Positions 32,252 through 41,551 of a DNA stretch of 64,000 nucleotides are shown here, in pieces. Position numbers and translations under genes: made by a program. Numbering within the stretch: the first letter of the stretch is position 1; every line of letters starts with the position of its first letter. This DNA is from Frankia sp. AgB1.9. Lineage in GTDB: Bacteria > Actinomycetota > Actinomycetes > Frankiales > Frankiaceae. The stretch spans positions 1 through 64,000 of the forward strand of contig NZ_JADWYX010000046.1 of the NCBI RefSeq assembly GCF_016786355.1. The letters run 5' to 3'. The notes beneath the pieces are model-generated. The model was given only the letters and a program-made list of their open reading frames with translations. It was not told the origin of the DNA and did not search any database.

Positions 32252-33604
32252 TCAGACGAAGGTCAGGCGGGGGAAGTGCTCGCCGGAGCCGAGCACGGGA
32301 CCGGCCTCGCTGGCCAGCACGCGTTCGAGCACGGTGGCGTAGACGGAGCGGAAGTCGGTGGTGGCCTTCAGGTCGCCGTCGTCGAGGTTGGTGAGGCTCG
32401 GTTGGTCGCCGTAGAAGCCGCCCTTGACGCGTGAGCCGAGGACGAGGACGGGCGCGGCGGTGCCGTGGTCGGTGCCGTTGTTGGCGTTGGCGGCGACCCG
32501 GCGGCCGAACTCCGAGTAGACCAGGGTCGTCACCGCGGCGCCGTGAGGGTCGGTGCCGATCGTGGTCTGGAAGCGGGTGAGGGCCGCGTCGAGCTGACCG
32601 AGCAGCCGGGCCTGGGTGGCCTTCTCCTCGGTGTGGGTGTCGAAGCCGCCGAGGTTCACCGAGTAGACCCTGGTCGGCACGCCGGCCCGGATGCAGGCCG
32701 CGACCACGTCGAGCTGCGCCCCGAGCTCGCCGGCATCGCCCTTCGCCGCCGTGCCGCCCTTCCCGGTCGTGCCGCCTTTCCCGGTCGTACCGGCGGCGGT
32801 CGGCCCAGCGGTCGGCCCGGCAGCCGGGTCCGCGCCGGCGTCCAGCTGGCCCGTCGGTGCCTGAGCCTGGTCGGACTTCGTGCCCAGGACCGGGCCCAGC
32901 GCGCCGGCCACGGTGAACAGGTCGGCGCCCGACGACGCGACCCGGGCGGCGAGTGGACCGTCCGCCCGGTCCGGTCGGTAGAGCAGGTTCAGCTCCTGGC
33001 CGAGCGCGCCCCCCGGTGCCTTGAACGACCCGGTCGGCACGGCCGCCGCCGCGGTCGAGGCGCCGACTACCAGCGGCGCGAGCGTCGGCCCGATCGAGAT
33101 CGCCCGCAGGGCGGCGACGCTGCTCGCGGCCTTCGGGTCGGCCTTGGCCTGGGCGTCGAGCCAGCGGCCGAGCCAGCCGGTCGTCGCGGCCGTGTCGGGC
33201 GAGGCGGTCTGCCAGATCGCCATCGACCGGAAGTGGCTGTGGTCCGGCTTCGGGTAGCCGACGCCGCGCACGATCGCGAGCTGGTGGGCGTTCCACCGGC
33301 CGTGTAGCCCGGTCAGCGCCGGGTGCAGCGCTAGGCCGTCGGACAGCGGCAGCGCCTCGCCGGCCGGGTAGGCGAGCTCGGGCCTGGCTGCTTGGTAGGC
33401 CGGGTCGTCGGCCGGGATCACCATGTTCAGCCCGTCGTTGCCGCCGTAGAGGGTGACGACGACGAGGATGCCGCCACCGGCGAGCGGATGCTCGGTGGAC
33501 GCGTGGTGCAGGTCCCGGTAGGTGAGGACCCCGCCGCCCGCTGCGGCGGCGAGCCCGCCGGTCACGCCCGAGGCGATCAGGAACCGGCGTCGGTCGAACG
33601 GCAT
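32252..33604 (-). CDS. DUF1501 family protein, Tat-exported
   Basis: A 450-residue protein of the DUF1501 family (sulfatase/alkaline-phosphatase-like fold). N terminus MPFDRRRFLIASG has the twin-arginine motif of a Tat signal. Conserved family segments: VVVTLYGGNDGLNMVIP, VRGVGYPKPDHSHFRSMAIWQT, YSEFGRRVAANANNGTDHGTAAP. A glycine/lysine/threonine-rich insert (AAGTTGKGGTTGKGGTAAKG) is an unusual low-complexity part. DUF1501 genes usually follow a DUF1800 gene, as here. Function unknown; the pair is probably secreted together. ATG 33604 with GGTAGGA upstream. Confidence 0.85.
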   Translation of the reverse strand: MPFDRRRFLIASGVTGGLAAAAGGGVLTYRDLHHASTEHPLAGGGILVVVTLYGGNDGLNMVIPADDPAYQAARPELAYPAGEALPLSDGLALHPALTGLHGRWNAHQLAIVRGVGYPKPDHSHFRSMAIWQTASPDTAATTGWLGRWLDAQAKADPKAASSVAALRAISIGPTLAPLVVGASTAAAAVPTGSFKAPGGALGQELNLLYRPDRADGPLAARVASSGADLFTVAGALGPVLGTKSDQAQAPTGQLDAGADPAAGPTAGPTAAGTTGKGGTTGKGGTAAKGDAGELGAQLDVVAACIRAGVPTRVYSVNLGGFDTHTEEKATQARLLGQLDAALTRFQTTIGTDPHGAAVTTLVYSEFGRRVAANANNGTDHGTAAPVLVLGSRVKGGFYGDQPSLTNLDDGDLKATTDFRSVYATVLERVLASEAGPVLGSGEHFPRLTFV

Positions 33605-33621
33605 CGCTTGTCCTACCTTTC

Positions 33622-34977
33622 CTAGACCGTCAGGTACTCGGGGGACAGCAGGGCGAGCGCGACGAGGCGGGCCGGGTTGCCGCCTGTCGCGGCGAGGGCC
33701 GTGCGGGTGCGGGCGGTCCAGCCGTCGACGGACAGCAGGTGGGCGACGGCGTCGGCGCGGGTGGCGGCCGGCTCGTCGGCGATCGCCGACAGGTCTGCCG
33801 CGGCCGCTGCCGCCGCCGCGAACCTGGCGCGGACCTGGGTGGACGCGGTCGTCAGCCAGGCCGCGTTCGACGGCCAGCCGCCGACGCTCGGCGGGTCGAA
33901 CGGGATCTGGCCGAGCCCGGCGAGGACCGCGAGGACCGCCTTCTGCTTCAGCGCTCCCGGGCCGGCGCCTGCCTCGGTCGCGGCGCCCGAGCCGTCGGCC
34001 GCGGCCGGGGCGACCCGCAGGCCGAGGGCGCGTAGCACCCCGACGACGTACTCGACCGGCTGCGGGACCAGCTGGCCGCGGGTGGCCAGGAACTCGGGAG
34101 ACAGCAGCATCGCCCGGACGGCGGCGCCCGTGTCGAGCGTCGGCCCGTAGGCGGCGAGCATCCCGGCGGCCGCCGGGTTGGCCGCCGGCGCGGTCGGGGC
34201 GGCGAACCGGGTGAACAGCCGGCCGCACACCCACCGGGCCGACGCGGGGGAGTGCGTCAACAGCGCGATGACGTCCTCACCGCTGAGGTCGCCCGACTTC
34301 CCGAGGACGGTCTTCGTTCCGTCGTCGTGCTGCGCGGCGGCGAGCTGGAAGCCGGTGCGAGCCTTGTCGACCCGCCAACCGGTGAACGCCCGCGCCGCCT
34401 CGCGGACGTCGGTCTCGGTGTAGTTGCCGATCCCGAGGGTGAACAGCTCCATCAGCTCGCGGGCGAAGTTCTCGTTCGGATGCTCCTTGCGGTTCTGGCC
34501 CGCGTCCAGCCAGACCAGCATCGCGGGGTCGTGCGCGGCGGAAAGCGTCAGCGCGTCGAACCGGCCGGTGCCCTGCTGGCGGAAGAGCTGGTTCTGGGCC
34601 AGCATCATCGCCGCCGAGCGCACCTTGACGATCGACGTGGCGAAATGGCCGTGCCAGAAGAAGGTCAGCTTCTCGGTGAAGGGCGCGTCGGTCGCGACCA
34701 TGCGCCGCAGCCACCAGCCGGCGAGCGTGGTCGCCTGGTCGCGCACCATCTTCGCGTAGGTCGCCCGCGCCTCCGGGTCGGCGCTTCTGGGGAGGGTCAG
34801 CGGGGCGAACGTCGGCGGCGGCTCGAGCGACGCCGTCGCCGTCGCGCCGAGCAGGGCGTCGACGGTCGCGGCATAGCCACGGCCGACCGCGGCGTCGAGC
34901 TCCGCCGGGCGTGCGCCGAAGGCGGCACGGCGGTGGAGGAACGCGAGGTCCGAGCGAGAAGCCACGGTGCAGACCAT
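33622..34977 (-). CDS. DUF1800 family protein
   Basis: A 451-residue protein of the DUF1800 family: LAFLHRRAAFGARPAELD, then LTFFWHGHFATS, NENFARELMELFTLGIGNYTETDVREAARAFTGW, and VEYVVGVLRALGLR. Function unknown, always near DUF1501. No classical signal peptide is evident. ATG 34977; its stop is 17 bases before the DUF1501 start. Divergent from the two-component system (110-base gap), so that system may control the pair. Confidence 0.85.
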   Translation of the reverse strand: MVCTVASRSDLAFLHRRAAFGARPAELDAAVGRGYAATVDALLGATATASLEPPPTFAPLTLPRSADPEARATYAKMVRDQATTLAGWWLRRMVATDAPFTEKLTFFWHGHFATSIVKVRSAAMMLAQNQLFRQQGTGRFDALTLSAAHDPAMLVWLDAGQNRKEHPNENFARELMELFTLGIGNYTETDVREAARAFTGWRVDKARTGFQLAAAQHDDGTKTVLGKSGDLSGEDVIALLTHSPASARWVCGRLFTRFAAPTAPAANPAAAGMLAAYGPTLDTGAAVRAMLLSPEFLATRGQLVPQPVEYVVGVLRALGLRVAPAAADGSGAATEAGAGPGALKQKAVLAVLAGLGQIPFDPPSVGGWPSNAAWLTTASTQVRARFAAAAAAAADLSAIADEPAATRADAVAHLLSVDGWTARTRTALAATGGNPARLVALALLSPEYLTV

Positions 34978-35087
34978 TCCAGCGGACCGTCAGCGAACCG
35001 TGGCCGCGATGTTCGAGGACGGTAAGGGAATGCCCGCAAGCCCGAGCGGGGTCCCGCCGGTGGCCGGTCCGGCCGCACACTGGACGC

Positions 35088-35903
35088 GTGGCAGCCCACC
35101 CCTCCGCTCCCGGCCAGCCGCCGTCCCCGCCGACGGCCGCCTTACCGCCGGCTCCGGCCGCGACGACCAACTCGTCCGCCCAGACCGCGCTGGCCGGGCC
35201 CGTCGCGGGGTCGGCGCCGCGGCAGCAGACCGGCCTCGTGCTGGTGGTGGAGGACGAACCGCACATCAGCGACCTGATCCGGCTGTACCTGACCAGGGAG
35301 GGCTTCGGCGTCGAGGTCCGCAAGGACGGCGCCGCCGGGCTCGCGGCGGCCCGCGAGCTCGCGCCGGTCGCGCTCGTCCTCGACGTCCGGCTGCCCGGCC
35401 TCGACGGGCGCGACGTGCTGCGCGCGCTGCGCGCAGAGGAGAACTGGACGCCGGTGCTGTTCGTGACCGCGCGCGACGACGAGGTCGACCGGATTCTCGG
35501 CCTGGAGCTCGGTGCCGACGACTACCTGGTCAAGCCGTTCTCGCCCCGCGAGCTCGTCGCCCGGCTGCGGGCCGTGCTGCGCCGCGCCGGCCCGCAGGCG
35601 GCCCAGCCGCCGCCGCGGCGGCTTCGGGCCGGCGCCGTCGAGCTCGACCTGGACCGCCGCCAGGTCGCGGCCGCCGGGGTGCCCGTCGCGCTGACGGCGA
35701 CCGAGTTCGACCTGCTCGCCGCGCTCCTCGCCCGCCCGGGGCTGGTCTACACGCGCGAGCGGCTGCTCTCCCAGGTGTGGGGTTACCAGGCCGCGGCCGG
35801 CACCCGCACCGTCGACGTCCACGTCGCCCAGGTCCGCGCCAAGCTCGGCGACGTCTCCCCGATCCGGACCGTCCGCGGCGTCGGTTACACCGCCGATGCC
35901 TGA
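35088..35903 (+). CDS. OmpR-family response regulator
   Basis: A 271-residue response regulator with a long, proline/alanine-rich N terminus (about 45 residues). The receiver domain has E/D pair in VVEDEPHI, phospho-acceptor D in LVLDVRLPGLDG, T in FVTARDD and K in LVKPFSP. The C-terminal OmpR winged helix (LTATEFDLLAALLARPGLVYTRERLLSQVWGY, then RTVDVHVAQVRAKLGD) binds DNA. GTG 35088 is the in-frame start nearest the domain; no good ribosome binding site is visible. It overlaps the kinase gene by 8 bases. Confidence 0.88.
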   Translation: MAAHPSAPGQPPSPPTAALPPAPAATTNSSAQTALAGPVAGSAPRQQTGLVLVVEDEPHISDLIRLYLTREGFGVEVRKDGAAGLAAARELAPVALVLDVRLPGLDGRDVLRALRAEENWTPVLFVTARDDEVDRILGLELGADDYLVKPFSPRELVARLRAVLRRAGPQAAQPPPRRLRAGAVELDLDRRQVAAAGVPVALTATEFDLLAALLARPGLVYTRERLLSQVWGYQAAAGTRTVDVHVAQVRAKLGDVSPIRTVRGVGYTADA

Positions 35904-37488
35904 CCTGGGCCGGCGGTCGCGACGGCCGCGTCAGGCCCGGTCGCGGCGCGGGCGCGGGCGCGGGCTCGGGTCGCGCACGGCGCTCGTCACGACGGCGGTG
36001 GCGCTGCTGGCCGTGATCATCACCGGGGCCATCTTCCTGGGACAGCTCGGCCGGGTCGGCGAGGCGCAGGCCCGCCGCGCGCTTGGGCGACAGGCCGACC
36101 TCGTCGCCGACCTGGCCCGCAGGCCGGGCGCGCTGACCGGTCAGGCCCGCGACCCCCAGCTGCGCGCCGACGTCGTCCGCGCGGTGGGCGCCCAGCAGAT
36201 CAGCCTGCTGGTGCTCGACCCCGACGGCCTGGCGACGCTCGCCGTCGGCCCAGGTGACGGCCGGCGGGTGCCGATGCTCGCGGCGGGCACCCGGGCCCGG
36301 CTGGCCGGCACCAGCGAGAACACCGGTGTGCGGACCGTCGCGGGCCGCCGGGTCCTCGTCTCCACCCGGCAGCTGTCCGGGGGGAACACGCTGGTGCTCG
36401 TCCAGGACGTCGCCGCGGCCCGGGAGCTGACGGTGACCGAGAGCCGCCGGCTGCTCATCGCGCTGGTCGTCGCCCTCGCCGTGGCGACGGTCGCCGGGCT
36501 GGTCCTCGCCCGCAGGCTGGCCCGGCCGCTGCGGGCGCTCGCCGGCGCCGCGCACGCGCTGGCCAGCGGTCGGCGCGACGTCGACGTGACCCTCGCCCTG
36601 CCCACCCGCGGGCCGGTGGAGATCGCCGACGTCGCCGACGCGCTCGCCGGCCTGGCCGCGGCGCTCGCGACGAGCGAGGCGCGGCAGCGGGAGTTCCTGC
36701 TCTCGGTCTCGCACGAGCTGCGGACCCCGCTGACCGCGATCCGCGGCTTCGCCGAGGCGCTCGCGGACGGCGTCACCCCGGGGCCCGAGGCTCCGCGCGC
36801 CGGTCAGGTGATCCTCGACGAGGCGCTGCGGCTGGACCGGCTGGTCCAGGACCTGCTCGACCTGGCCCGCCTCGACGCCGACGACTTCCGGGTCGACCTC
36901 GCGCCGGTCGACCTGGGCCGGGTCCTCGCCGACGCCGCCGAGGTCTGGCGGAGCCGGTGCGCGGCCGAGGGCATCCCGCTGCGCGTTGAGGCGCCGCCAC
37001 CGGGCCGGCCGGTCGTCGTCGTCGGTGACGCGGCCCGGCTGCGCCAGATCCTCGACGGGCTGGCCGAGAACGCCCTGCGGGTCGTGCCGGCGGGCGCGCC
37101 GATCGTGCTCGCCGCCAGGGCCGAGCCGTCGCCGCTGGGTCTGGTAGGGGTGCTGGAGGTCGGGGTGCTGGAGGTCCGTGACGGCGGGCCGGGCCTGACG
37201 GCGGACGACTGCGCGGTCGCGTTCGACCGCGCGGCGCTCTATGAGCGCTACCGCGGCCTGCGCCCCGTCTCCACCGGCCTCGGGCTCGCGCTCGTCGGGC
37301 GGCTCGCGGCGCGGCTCGGCGGCTCGGCCCGGGCCGGCGCCGCCGCCGAGGGCGGGGCCGCGTTCAGCGTCCGGCTGCCGCTCGCCCCGCTCGGCGACGC
37401 GGGCGGCAGCGACGGTCCGGCGGCCCGGCGGGCCACCGGGCCGCACCGGGTGCTCGCCGTCGGCCCGTCCCGGGACACGCGTCCCTGA
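35896..37488 (+). CDS. sensor histidine kinase
   Basis: A 530-residue membrane histidine kinase. Two membrane segments (about residues 27-49 and 187-205) flank an extracellular sensor of about 135 residues; HAMP follows, then the H box SVSHELRTPL, an N box DGLAENAL, the G1 box RDGGPGL and G2 GLGLALV. Overlaps the response regulator by 8 bases, so it is its partner. A short internal tandem (VLEVGVLEV) lies in the ATP domain. Signal unknown; the target may be the divergent DUF1800/DUF1501 operon. Confidence 0.9.
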   Translation: MPDLGRRSRRPRQARSRRGRGRGLGSRTALVTTAVALLAVIITGAIFLGQLGRVGEAQARRALGRQADLVADLARRPGALTGQARDPQLRADVVRAVGAQQISLLVLDPDGLATLAVGPGDGRRVPMLAAGTRARLAGTSENTGVRTVAGRRVLVSTRQLSGGNTLVLVQDVAAARELTVTESRRLLIALVVALAVATVAGLVLARRLARPLRALAGAAHALASGRRDVDVTLALPTRGPVEIADVADALAGLAAALATSEARQREFLLSVSHELRTPLTAIRGFAEALADGVTPGPEAPRAGQVILDEALRLDRLVQDLLDLARLDADDFRVDLAPVDLGRVLADAAEVWRSRCAAEGIPLRVEAPPPGRPVVVVGDAARLRQILDGLAENALRVVPAGAPIVLAARAEPSPLGLVGVLEVGVLEVRDGGPGLTADDCAVAFDRAALYERYRGLRPVSTGLGLALVGRLAARLGGSARAGAAAEGGAAFSVRLPLAPLGDAGGSDGPAARRATGPHRVLAVGPSRDTRP

Positions 37489-37497
37489 GGAGGGGCG

Positions 37498-37743
37498 CTA
37501 CTGGACGTAGCCCTCGACCTGGGTGATGGATGCCGGCTTCGCGTCGACCGGGTCCCGGCCGGCGGCGCGCAGAGCGTCCCGCCGGCGCAGCAGGTCCCAG
37601 CACTGGTCCAGGGACGCCTCGACGTGGCGGAGACGGGCCAGCTCCTCGTCGGGGTCGATCGCGCCCGACGCCCGCTTGGAGCGCAGGTCATGCTCCTCGG
37701 CGACGAGAGCGTTGATCTGAGTGAATATCGCTTTGTCGTCCAT
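37498..37743 (-). CDS. DUF2630 family protein
   Basis: An 81-residue protein of the DUF2630 family (MDDKAIFTQINALVAEEHDLRSKRASG, DEELARLRHVEASLDQCWDLLRRRDALRAAG). Mostly helical, likely coiled coil, function unknown, common in actinobacteria. ATG 37743. Convergent with the histidine kinase, 10 bases away. Confidence 0.85.
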   Translation of the reverse strand: MDDKAIFTQINALVAEEHDLRSKRASGAIDPDEELARLRHVEASLDQCWDLLRRRDALRAAGRDPVDAKPASITQVEGYVQ

Positions 37744-37796
37744 GTCCTCAGCCAAGCACGCGCCGCCGGCCAGACGGCCCGTCGTGACGGCGCGGC

Positions 37797-38723
37797 TCAG
37801 TCGGGGATCTCGACGGCGATCTCGGCGCCGAGGCTGAACCCGGGCGTGAGCGGAAGGTCGTCGCCACTCCAGAACCGGCCCGGGTCGTACCAGTTCGGCC
37901 GGCGGCCGGCGGGCAGCAGCCCCATCGCCTGGTAGGTGATCGCGACGACCTCGGCGCAGTAGGCGGTCTCGAGGGACGAGTTGCCCGCCGCGCCCAGGAT
38001 CTCGGCGTCGGGCAGGCCGGTGACCGGCGGGTCGTCGGCCGGCGGCGCGGTGGCGCGCACCCGCCGTGACCGGACCCGCAGCCGTGGCCAGCGACCGGCC
38101 CGGGCCACCGGGCCGGTGGGTATCGCTTCGTCCGGCCAGCCCGGCCCGAGGCCGGGCCGCGTGGGATCGTCGGATCCGGCGACGTCGGTGCCGAGCTGCC
38201 AGGGGAACACGGCGAACCAGGGTTCGGCCGCCGCCTCGTCCGGGTGCTGGTCGGCGTCCTCGTCGTCGTCCGCTCCGGGCTCGTGGCGCCGGATCGGCGC
38301 CCGGCCCAGCAGCCACCGGCCGGCGAGCTGGGCGGTCGACGGGAACGGGGTGCCGTCGAGCCGCGCGACGATCCGCAGCGCGGCGTCCTCGGCCTCCCGG
38401 GGCACCTCCGGTTCGAGCTGGCGCAGCCAGGCCCGCTGGTCGTACCGCTGGCCCCACTGCTCGACGGCGGCCCGCAGGTCGTGCAGCTGCACCCCGCGGT
38501 GGCGGCCGCCGGTCCACCGGTCGGGCAGCGACCGGCCGAGCTCGGCATGCCAGATCATCGGCGGCATGTCGTCGAGGACGAGGGCCATGCCGACATGGTT
38601 GACGGGACTGTTCGTGAGCGTCTGGATCGCCCGGTCGGCCGCGGTGCGGCCCCGGAACAGCCACAGGTCGCCGGTGCGGCTCGCTTCCACGGCCGCGTCC
38701 AGGCTGACGGGCATGGCGCACAT
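37797..38723 (-). CDS. YiiX-like permuted papain-fold protein (putative)
   Basis: A 308-residue protein with the style of YiiX/YaeF permuted NlpC/P60 enzymes: GDLWLFRGRTAADRAIQTLTNSPVNHVGMALV (the histidine is the likely catalytic base) and, near the C terminus, LETAYCAEVVAITYQAMGLL (the likely catalytic cysteine). A long insert of about 130 residues rich in D/P and W separates them. Members act on peptides or lipids; the role here is unknown. ATG 38723 and ATG 38714 are both possible; the frame is open to 38837. Confidence 0.55.
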   Translation of the reverse strand: MCAMPVSLDAAVEASRTGDLWLFRGRTAADRAIQTLTNSPVNHVGMALVLDDMPPMIWHAELGRSLPDRWTGGRHRGVQLHDLRAAVEQWGQRYDQRAWLRQLEPEVPREAEDAALRIVARLDGTPFPSTAQLAGRWLLGRAPIRRHEPGADDDEDADQHPDEAAAEPWFAVFPWQLGTDVAGSDDPTRPGLGPGWPDEAIPTGPVARAGRWPRLRVRSRRVRATAPPADDPPVTGLPDAEILGAAGNSSLETAYCAEVVAITYQAMGLLPAGRRPNWYDPGRFWSGDDLPLTPGFSLGAEIAVEIPD

Positions 38724-38876
38724 AACGTCCAGACTAGGCCGACCTGGGCGATGTCCGGGGCGACTCGGCGAAGGCCCGGTCAAGGTGACCGCGCGTGGCC
38801 GGACTTTTGTGCCGCGGACGCGGACTCGTCCCGCCATGGCCCCCGCAAGACCGGCCGATTCGACTTAGCCTGAGGT

Positions 38877-39098
38877 ATGCGCGTGTGGAAGGTGCTCGGA
38901 CTGGCCGGAGTCGTCGGCGTCGCGGCGACGGGTGCGATGGTCGCCCGCGCCGAACGGGCCCGCCGGTCCTACACACCGGACGAGATCCGCGAGCGGCTGC
39001 ACAGCCGGCTCGCCGGCGACGCGCAGCCGGCACCGGACGGCACGGCGGCCACGGCCAGCGCCGAGGACGCCCGTCGCGCCCGCCCCGACGCGTCCTAG
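38877..39098 (+). CDS. small membrane-anchored protein
   Basis: A 73-residue protein with one membrane segment (VLGLAGVVGVAATGAMVAR) and a charged cytoplasmic tail (SYTPDEIRERLHSRLAGDA). Similar short proteins are common in actinobacteria; function unknown. ATG 38877 with a TTAGCC hexamer 5-7 bases before it and no ribosome binding site, so it may be leaderless. Confidence 0.6.
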   Translation: MRVWKVLGLAGVVGVAATGAMVARAERARRSYTPDEIRERLHSRLAGDAQPAPDGTAATASAEDARRARPDAS

Positions 39099-39227
39099 GC
39101 CGGCGCAGCCCCGGCAGCCGCCCGCCCGCTCGCGACGCTGCCGCGCCCCGAGCCCTTGCATTCGCTGAACATTTCTCCTACCGGCGCCTGACCTTCGGGT
39201 GCCACGATCGGCGCACCCCGTCGAGAG

Positions 39228-40484
39228 GTGCGTGCGTTGAGGTCTCTGTCACCCCGTCGACCGCTATCCCGTCAGCCGCGCGGTCTGGTCGCGGCAGCCG
39301 CGGCGCTGGTGGCGCTGCTCGGCGCCGCCGCCTGCCAGGGCGGCGCGGCCGCGAGTGCGCCGCCAGCGGCCTCCGGCAACCCAGCCTCCGGGACCCCAGC
39401 CTCCGGGACCCCAGGGCAGCCCCCGCACCAGCCAGGGGCCGGCTGGGAGACCGCCGACCCGGCGTCGGTCGGTCTCGACCCGAGCGTCCTCGCCGACCTC
39501 GCGAAGACCGCCGAGACCGGCAAGTCGAACTGCCTGCTGGTGGTCCGCGGCGGGAAGATCGCCGGCGAGTGGTACTTCCGGGGCACGAACGCGAACACCG
39601 AGCAGGACGTCTTCTCGGCGACGAAGTCGGTGACGAGCACCCTGACCGGCATCGCCCAGGATGACGGCGATCTGAAGATCACCCAGCCCGCGTCGACGTG
39701 GATCCCGGCGTGGCGGGGCACCCCGTCGGCGGCGGTCACGGTCCGCGATCTGCTGAGCAACGACTCCGGCCGCCAGTGGAGCATCGACCTCGACTACGAC
39801 AAGCTCATCAAGGCCAGAGACAAGACCGCCTTCGCCGTCGGCCTCGGCCAGGCCCAGGCGCCCGGCCAGGTCTGGGCCTACAACAACTCGGCGATCCAGA
39901 CCCTCGACCAGGTGCTCCAGGGCGCGACCGGCCAGGACCCGGCCGCGTTCGCCCAGCAGAGGCTGTTCGCGCCGCTCGGGATGACACACACGTCGATGTC
40001 CCACGACGGAGCGGGCAACACCGAGATGTTCACCGGCGTGCACAGCACCTGCCGTGACCTGGCCCGGTTCGGGCAGCTGGCGCTCGACCACGGCACCTGG
40101 CACGGCAGACAGATCGTCTCCACCGACTGGCTGCGCGCCGCGACCGGGACCTCGTCCACCCAGCTGAACGCCGCGTACGGCTATCTGTGGTGGCTGAACC
40201 ACCAGGGGCTGGTCGGAAACCCGCTGGTCGCCACCGACCTGTCCCAGGTCGGCAACCAGACCTCGAAGCAGGGCCGGCTGGTCGCCGGTGCCCCGGACGA
40301 CATGTTCTGGGCGATCGGGCTGGGCAACCAGGTGGTCCAGGTCGACCCGGCGACCGACACCGTGGTCGTCCGGCTCGGCACCCCCGACGCCATTCCCAAA
40401 CCGCCCACCTTCGGCCCCGCCGAGGCCAGCCGCGTCGTCACCGAGGCGATTACCGGCTCGCCGGGCGCGACCACCGGCGGATAG
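39228..40484 (+). CDS. beta-lactamase-related serine hydrolase, lipoprotein
   Basis: A 418-residue exported lipoprotein (lipobox AAAC at C36) with the class C beta-lactamase/penicillin-binding fold: SxxK motif S130-ATK133, YNN at Y218. The family hydrolyses esters, amides or D-amino acid peptides. A 15-base tandem repeat encodes ASGTP units in the linker after the lipobox. GTG 39228 or TTG 39237 as start; GAGAGG fits the TTG better. Single gene. Confidence 0.82.
   Translation: MRALRSLSPRRPLSRQPRGLVAAAAALVALLGAAACQGGAAASAPPAASGNPASGTPASGTPGQPPHQPGAGWETADPASVGLDPSVLADLAKTAETGKSNCLLVVRGGKIAGEWYFRGTNANTEQDVFSATKSVTSTLTGIAQDDGDLKITQPASTWIPAWRGTPSAAVTVRDLLSNDSGRQWSIDLDYDKLIKARDKTAFAVGLGQAQAPGQVWAYNNSAIQTLDQVLQGATGQDPAAFAQQRLFAPLGMTHTSMSHDGAGNTEMFTGVHSTCRDLARFGQLALDHGTWHGRQIVSTDWLRAATGTSSTQLNAAYGYLWWLNHQGLVGNPLVATDLSQVGNQTSKQGRLVAGAPDDMFWAIGLGNQVVQVDPATDTVVVRLGTPDAIPKPPTFGPAEASRVVTEAITGSPGATTGG
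39369..39413 (+). repeat. tandem repeat of 15 bases, 3 units
   Basis: Units GCCTCCGGGACCCCA (two perfect, one with two changes) encode ASGNP/ASGTP in the linker of the serine hydrolase. Confidence 0.7.
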
Positions 40485-40641
40485 CCCCGCGAGTCGAATC
40501 CACCGGCCGCGTCGCGTTCGAGAAAGGGCGGCAGTACGCTCCGGCCGGCCCCCGGATGGCGGGCCTGGTTTCTCGGGACGGCGTATCACACCCGCGCGGC
40601 GCGTGTGGCTGGCTGACTGCGTCGCGAAACGGCATAAGGGG

Positions 40642-41163
40642 ATGCTGGTGGAAATCGGGGACCTCTGTGAGATCGAGGCGCTCAAGCAGCTCAAGGCGCG
40701 TTATCTGCGCCTGGTCGACGAGAAGAAATGGGACGAGTGGGCCGACGTTTTCACGCCCGACCTCGACGCGTGGATCGCCGACGTCCCGGACGAGCGGTTC
40801 AACACCCGTGAACAGTTCATGGAGTTCATCTTCCGGGCCATCGGCGCGGGACTGACCGTTCATCACGCCCACATGCCGGAAATCGAGATAACCGGGCCGC
40901 GGACGGCGCGCGGAATCTGGGCGATGAACGACTACGTGCGGTTCGCCGGCGCGGACGGAATGCTGGAGATCGCCGGAAGCGGCCATTACCACGAGGAATA
41001 CCGCAAGTGCGAGGACGGGCAGTGGCGCATCTGCCGGCTGCGGATCACCCGGCTGCTCGGGATGGTCGACGAACTGGTCCGGCGCGGCGTGGTCGATCAG
41101 GCGGCCGTGACGATCCCCGACAGCCGCGCCGTCGGCGCCGACGAGAATCTCGCGGATCGGTGA
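40642..41163 (+). CDS. NTF2-like (SnoaL-type) protein
   Basis: A 173-residue protein of the NTF2/SnoaL fold: IEALKQLKARYLRLVDEKKWDEWADVFTPDLDAWIAD, then TVHHAHMPEIEITGPRTARGIWAMNDYV and YHEEYRKCEDGQWRICRLRITRL. Members include dehydratases, isomerases and ring-hydroxylating dioxygenase beta subunits; an isomerase or dehydratase is likely. ATG 40642, or GTG 40648 which has better spacing to AAGGGG. It overlaps the next small ORF as GTGA. Confidence 0.78.
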   Translation: MLVEIGDLCEIEALKQLKARYLRLVDEKKWDEWADVFTPDLDAWIADVPDERFNTREQFMEFIFRAIGAGLTVHHAHMPEIEITGPRTARGIWAMNDYVRFAGADGMLEIAGSGHYHEEYRKCEDGQWRICRLRITRLLGMVDELVRRGVVDQAAVTIPDSRAVGADENLADR

Positions 41164-41441
41164 GCGACCGACGCGAGCCCGGGCGGCGGCGCGCGGCCCT
41201 CGCCGTGCACGTGGCCGACCTGGTGATGGTCGTGCTGACCCAGTGGCGGTCCTGGCTGGCGCGACCGGCCACACCCGCTCGCCGGGCCCCGACGGCGAGC
41301 CCGCCGAAGCCACGGACGCCGGTCGCGCCGCCCGCGAAGACGCCACGCGCGCAGCAGAGCCCGCCACCGGCGAGGGTGCCGGGCGCGGACCAGAGCCCGC
41401 TGCCTGTCTCCAGGGCCGGTACCGGGCGGGACGCCGGGTAG
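41160..41441 (+). CDS. small hypothetical protein
   Basis: A 93-residue reading frame with a short hydrophobic segment (HVADLVMVVLTQW) and a basic proline-rich tail. Supported by the GTGA overlap with the NTF2-like gene; otherwise it could be chance. No recognisable domain. Confidence 0.35.
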   Translation: MSDRREPGRRRAALAVHVADLVMVVLTQWRSWLARPATPARRAPTASPPKPRTPVAPPAKTPRAQQSPPPARVPGADQSPLPVSRAGTGRDAG

Positions 41442-41551
41442 CCAGGACGAGCCGGCGTCGCGATCGTCCACGCGGCGCCGGCCGTGGGCCGTAGGCCTGG
41501 GTCCGGCCGAACCTGCCCCATAGAGTGGCCAAAGGGGCTGGCGGACGGAGG

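Noticed and set aside
35530..37446. 638-codon minus-strand frame opposite the two-component system
   Set aside because: Opposite-strand shadow; the response regulator and kinase domains are unambiguous on the plus strand.
40485..40530. Possible tRNA (GAGTCGAATCC resembles a T arm)
   Set aside because: No acceptor stem or anticodon arm fits around it.
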